In this document: in pieces, positions 61,601-64,000 of the stretch
Layout: each line of letters starts with the position of its first letter
Position numbering within the stretch: position 1 is the stretch's first letter
Source of the DNA: Pipra filicauda
Taxonomy: Eukaryota > Chordata > Aves > Passeriformes > Pipridae
Length of the DNA: 64,000 nucleotides
Direction: 5' to 3'
Assembly (NCBI RefSeq): GCF_003945595.2
Contig: NW_024104118.1
Location: 1,116,001-1,180,000, forward strand
Position numbers and translations under genes: made by a program
Notes under the pieces: generated by a model
The model's database searches: none
What the model was told of the DNA's origin: nothing
What the model saw: the letters and a program-made list of their open reading frames with translations, nothing else

Positions 61601-63248
61601 ATAAATGCTGATTAATACCAGATAAGTGCCCTTGTTCCTGTTAAAGAAAGAATAGGTCAAATTTAAGAAAGGGCAGGAGTGGGAAAAAAAAAAACCCATA
61701 ACAAACCAAAAAGTGAAGGTAAATATCAGGCTTCTGATCTCTGGTACAGAACTGACTCCTTCCCTTCCCCTCTCCTGTAACACACCTGGCTCACCCTTCC
61801 AAAGCCAGGCTCAGAGCTCCTGCTGGAGCTGATCAAGCCCAGGGAAGTTTAACCTTCCACCCCTGCTGGCTGGCTTTGCAGATGTGTTCAGTAATACTGC
61901 ACCTTGTCTCAGCTGTATCCCTGGTGCTCAGGAATACACTTCAGTCTTAGGAAAACAACTTGCAGGGAAACAGCAGAATGGGCCACACACAAAGCACTGC
62001 CAAATACACACGGGGCAGACTGAAATAATGAGCTCAGTTCCAGGAAACAGAATTATACTAACACAGTCAAATGTTACTCTGAATCTGTAGGTATGAAAAG
62101 CTGAAAATAAAGGTGCACCCAAATCAAAAGCTTTTGTTAGCTCCCTCTTTCATGCCCCCTCCCTTTGTTCCTTACTTGGGTCTCTTCTGTAATCACCAAG
62201 GAATTCGTCCAGGCTGACAAATCCATCACCATCTTTATCATGTTCTTCTAAAGCCTCCTGAATGACAAAGTCCTTTTGTACACATACAAAGAGCAAAATT
62301 AGCAACTCATAATCAAGAGAAACAGCACTGAATCATTTTAGAGCAATAAGGAATTCTTTAAAGGAAAGACTCCCTCATTTCAAATCTCCTTTCCTGTTTT
62401 ATGTAGGCTGGTGCAGTAACTGCTTCCTGAGCAATAAAACAGATCTGCTCTTAGGAGTTTAGAATGTCAGGTTTCATGAAAACCAAATCTGAAAGGTGTC
62501 CATAGAGCTGGAATCCTTCAACATAATTCAAAACTAAAAAAGCAGCTGAGAAATATGAATATGCACAAAGCTCTATCATCTCATTTTCACTTTTCTTTTT
62601 TCATGTGATGGATTCACTAATTTGCATTTTTGCAACTTAATTGAACAGTTATAATTGGTTTGTCTTTCGTCCTGTGTTTCCCAGTGAAGCCAGTGAGCCC
62701 ATCCTGTATTTCTGCCTTCCCTTGTTTGTCCACAACTCTGTGCTGTGTACACACAAACAAAGGCTGCTTACAGATCACTCCTCCTGGAAGCTGGCTCTGG
62801 CACCAGAGAGCTAAAACTGAAAGCTAAAATCTCACTGATGTATTCCCACCCTAACAGGGTTGAGAGGTGGCTATGTCAGTCCAATTCCAAAAGTTTGGGA
62901 CAGCTGTGAAACAGCTTCAAAGAACATTTCAAAGAAGAGCACTGATCTCCTGCTCCAGCTCCTGACCTCCAGCACCGGATCCTCAACACACCACCTGATT
63001 CTTAATTTGGGCTGTACAAGCAGTGTCCAAAACTGCTCCACAGCCCACTTCCTGTGGGACTGGGGCCAGGGCATGAATAAAAAAGGTGCTGCATCTACAG
63101 CCAGAGGCTGAGACAGACACTGGCAGGATCTCACCGTCATGTACTCCACCTCCTCGGGGTGCTCGAAGGCCACGTACTCCTCCACGTTCAGGGCAGGAAC
63201 CTCATCTCGATTGGCTTTCTCAAAACGCTTTTTCTCCTTTAAATGAAG
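58470..63248 (-). CDS. RCN2: RCN2, reticulocalbin-2 (C-terminal half, partial at right edge)
   Basis: Calcium-binding protein of the CREC family in the lumen of the endoplasmic reticulum. Four exons join to 507 bases: 168 residues plus stop, about half of the usual length of around 320. They cover the last part of the EF-hand array. Visible loops are [24 protein letters not shown] and the partly degenerate [12 protein letters not shown]. Family signatures are [32 protein letters not shown] and [13 protein letters not shown]. It ends in HEEL, an ER-retrieval tetrapeptide variant; human RCN2 ends HDEL. CALU, RCN1 and RCN3 differ in these motifs. The signal peptide and first EF-hands lie beyond the window. 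PSTPIP1 lies downstream on the same strand, as in human. Confidence 0.96.
58623..60390 (-). other. RCN2 last intron
   Basis: No gene or interspersed repeat recognised. Confidence 0.75.
60391..60533 (-). CDS. RCN2: RCN2 internal exon (second from last, EF-hand)
   Basis: Completes a Thr codon, then reads [40 protein letters not shown] and QGIAQEE. Human has [20 protein letters not shown]. The loop [12 protein letters not shown] is a complete EF-hand. Acceptor TTACCAG, donor GTGGGT. Confidence 0.97.
60534..62175 (-). other. RCN2 intron (second from last in window)
   Basis: No gene or interspersed repeat recognised; the open frame at 61093-61491 on the plus strand resembles nothing I know. Confidence 0.75.
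62176..62272 (-). CDS. RCN2: RCN2 internal exon (third from last, EF-hand)
   Basis: Thirty-two codons plus one base: [20 protein letters not shown], then [12 protein letters not shown]. The loop [12 protein letters not shown] has all the canonical calcium ligands. Human reads [20 protein letters not shown]. Donor GTAAGG. The acceptor AAAAG follows an A-rich stretch rather than pyrimidines and looks weak, but phase 0 fits the upstream exon. Confidence 0.95.
62273..63134 (-). other. RCN2 intron (third from last)
   Basis: No gene or repeat recognised. Confidence 0.75.
63135..63248 (-). CDS. RCN2: RCN2 internal exon (fourth from last)
   Basis: Thirty-eight whole codons: [20 protein letters not shown], then [18 protein letters not shown]. 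Human has [14 protein letters not shown] and [14 protein letters not shown]. The acceptor TTTTCTAAG is inferred from phase and homology; the donor is GTGAGA. This closes one EF-hand (residues ...[14 protein letters not shown]). Confidence 0.95.
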
Positions 63249-64000
63249 CTTAGAAAATAGATTTAGTTAGAGCCCTTAATGAAAAGGAACAACAACATTA
63301 TAGCAGTTGGCTATAAGCTCATTAGATTATTAATTGTTTCACGTTACCTACTCATATTGTACTGATGTTATACCTTCACTAAAAAAGAGCTAATTGAGAG
63401 CAATGAGAACAACACTTTTAATTGAGGTTTTATTCTAAGAATTGCATAAAACCCTCTTTGTTTTCTTTTCTAATTTAAGGAACCATTTAAAACATACTCT
63501 TAGCCAAGGCTTCAGAAACACAAAAGGGAGATAATGAAAAGACCAACAAATCTTATTTCCATACATGCACCTCTTCTAAAAGTCCCCAATTCCCAAAGTA
63601 ACCAAGTGGAGTACAATGTTTATAATTAATGGCAGCCACTGCAAATTCCAAAATTGACATTTTAAGAACATTTAACCTTCTGAATCTATATCTTACTTAT
63701 ATCAAGGGCTGTCTGTAGTTCACAGAAGGTCTTGAAATATCACATGTGTAAAATGTCTTTTCTGAAGCCATTTTAAAGGCTGAAGGATTTGCCAGATTCC
63801 TTTATTACAAGACTGCTGTCCACTACACCTGAGAATTTCAAAGGAAAGTCACTTCTCTAACCCGTTTTAAGTACATATATTAGCATGTCTTTAAAAAAGA
63901 AATGATATCCACAACAATCAGGCAAGTTCTTATTCCTGAATGTCTGCACTTCCTATTTCTGTATGCCAAATTTGAAAAAATTTCCTTTTTTGCCTCACTT
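63249..64000 (-). other. RCN2 intron running off the right edge
   Basis: I searched the minus strand here for the preceding RCN2 exon (the acidic DDAEEESFRK-type region) and did not find it, so it lies outside the window. Confidence 0.7.

Noticed and set aside
58470..63248. Identification as calumenin, RCN1 or RCN3
   Set aside because: The motifs [24 protein letters not shown] and the neighbour PSTPIP1 fit RCN2 better.

Overview
This is a stretch of vertebrate nuclear DNA, almost certainly from a bird. Four non-autonomous CR1 LINE fragments end in the avian-type 3' tail (GATTCTRTGAT-like repeats). Genes are split into short exons with canonical GT...AG introns, and coding density is very low. 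The two genes found are the adjacent pair RCN2-PSTPIP1, in the same tandem orientation as on human 15q24. I cannot name the species.

Both genes lie on the minus strand, so transcription runs from high to low coordinates. RCN2 (reticulocalbin-2, an EF-hand protein of the endoplasmic reticulum) enters from the right edge. Its last four coding exons lie between 63248 and 58470, and its 3' UTR probably runs to about 57.8 kb or 58.2 kb; the N-terminal exons are outside the window. About 8 kb of non-coding DNA follows (57.8 to 49.7 kb), containing a candidate LTR of an old endogenous retrovirus near 51.8-52.2 kb.

PSTPIP1 (F-BAR plus SH3 adaptor) then fills nearly all the rest. I placed all 15 coding exons, from an 11-codon first exon at 49664-49632 to the SH3 terminal exon at 926-795. 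Together they give 1224 coding bases (407 codons plus stop) with every splice phase compatible. Intron 1 is about 17.8 kb and intron 3 about 9.4 kb; the remaining introns are 0.8-3.4 kb. The stop codon is at 795 and the 3' UTR continues toward or past the left edge.

The accessory content is ordinary for an avian intron landscape: CR1 pieces at 8.9-9.7, 30.3, 34.6-35.1 and 44.4-44.7 kb; a perfect 93-bp tandem duplication at 30.5 kb; a GC-rich 21-bp minisatellite in a CpG-rich patch at 19.2-19.5 kb; and a 22-bp duplication next to an exon 10 splice donor. I saw no tRNA, rRNA, CRISPR, operon or novel multigene system. The observations most worth checking are a serine at the position of the human PSTPIP1 autoinflammation residue A230, a possible SH3-less isoform ending in intron 13, a possible non-coding first exon of PSTPIP1, a variant HEEL retrieval signal in RCN2, and the candidate LTR.
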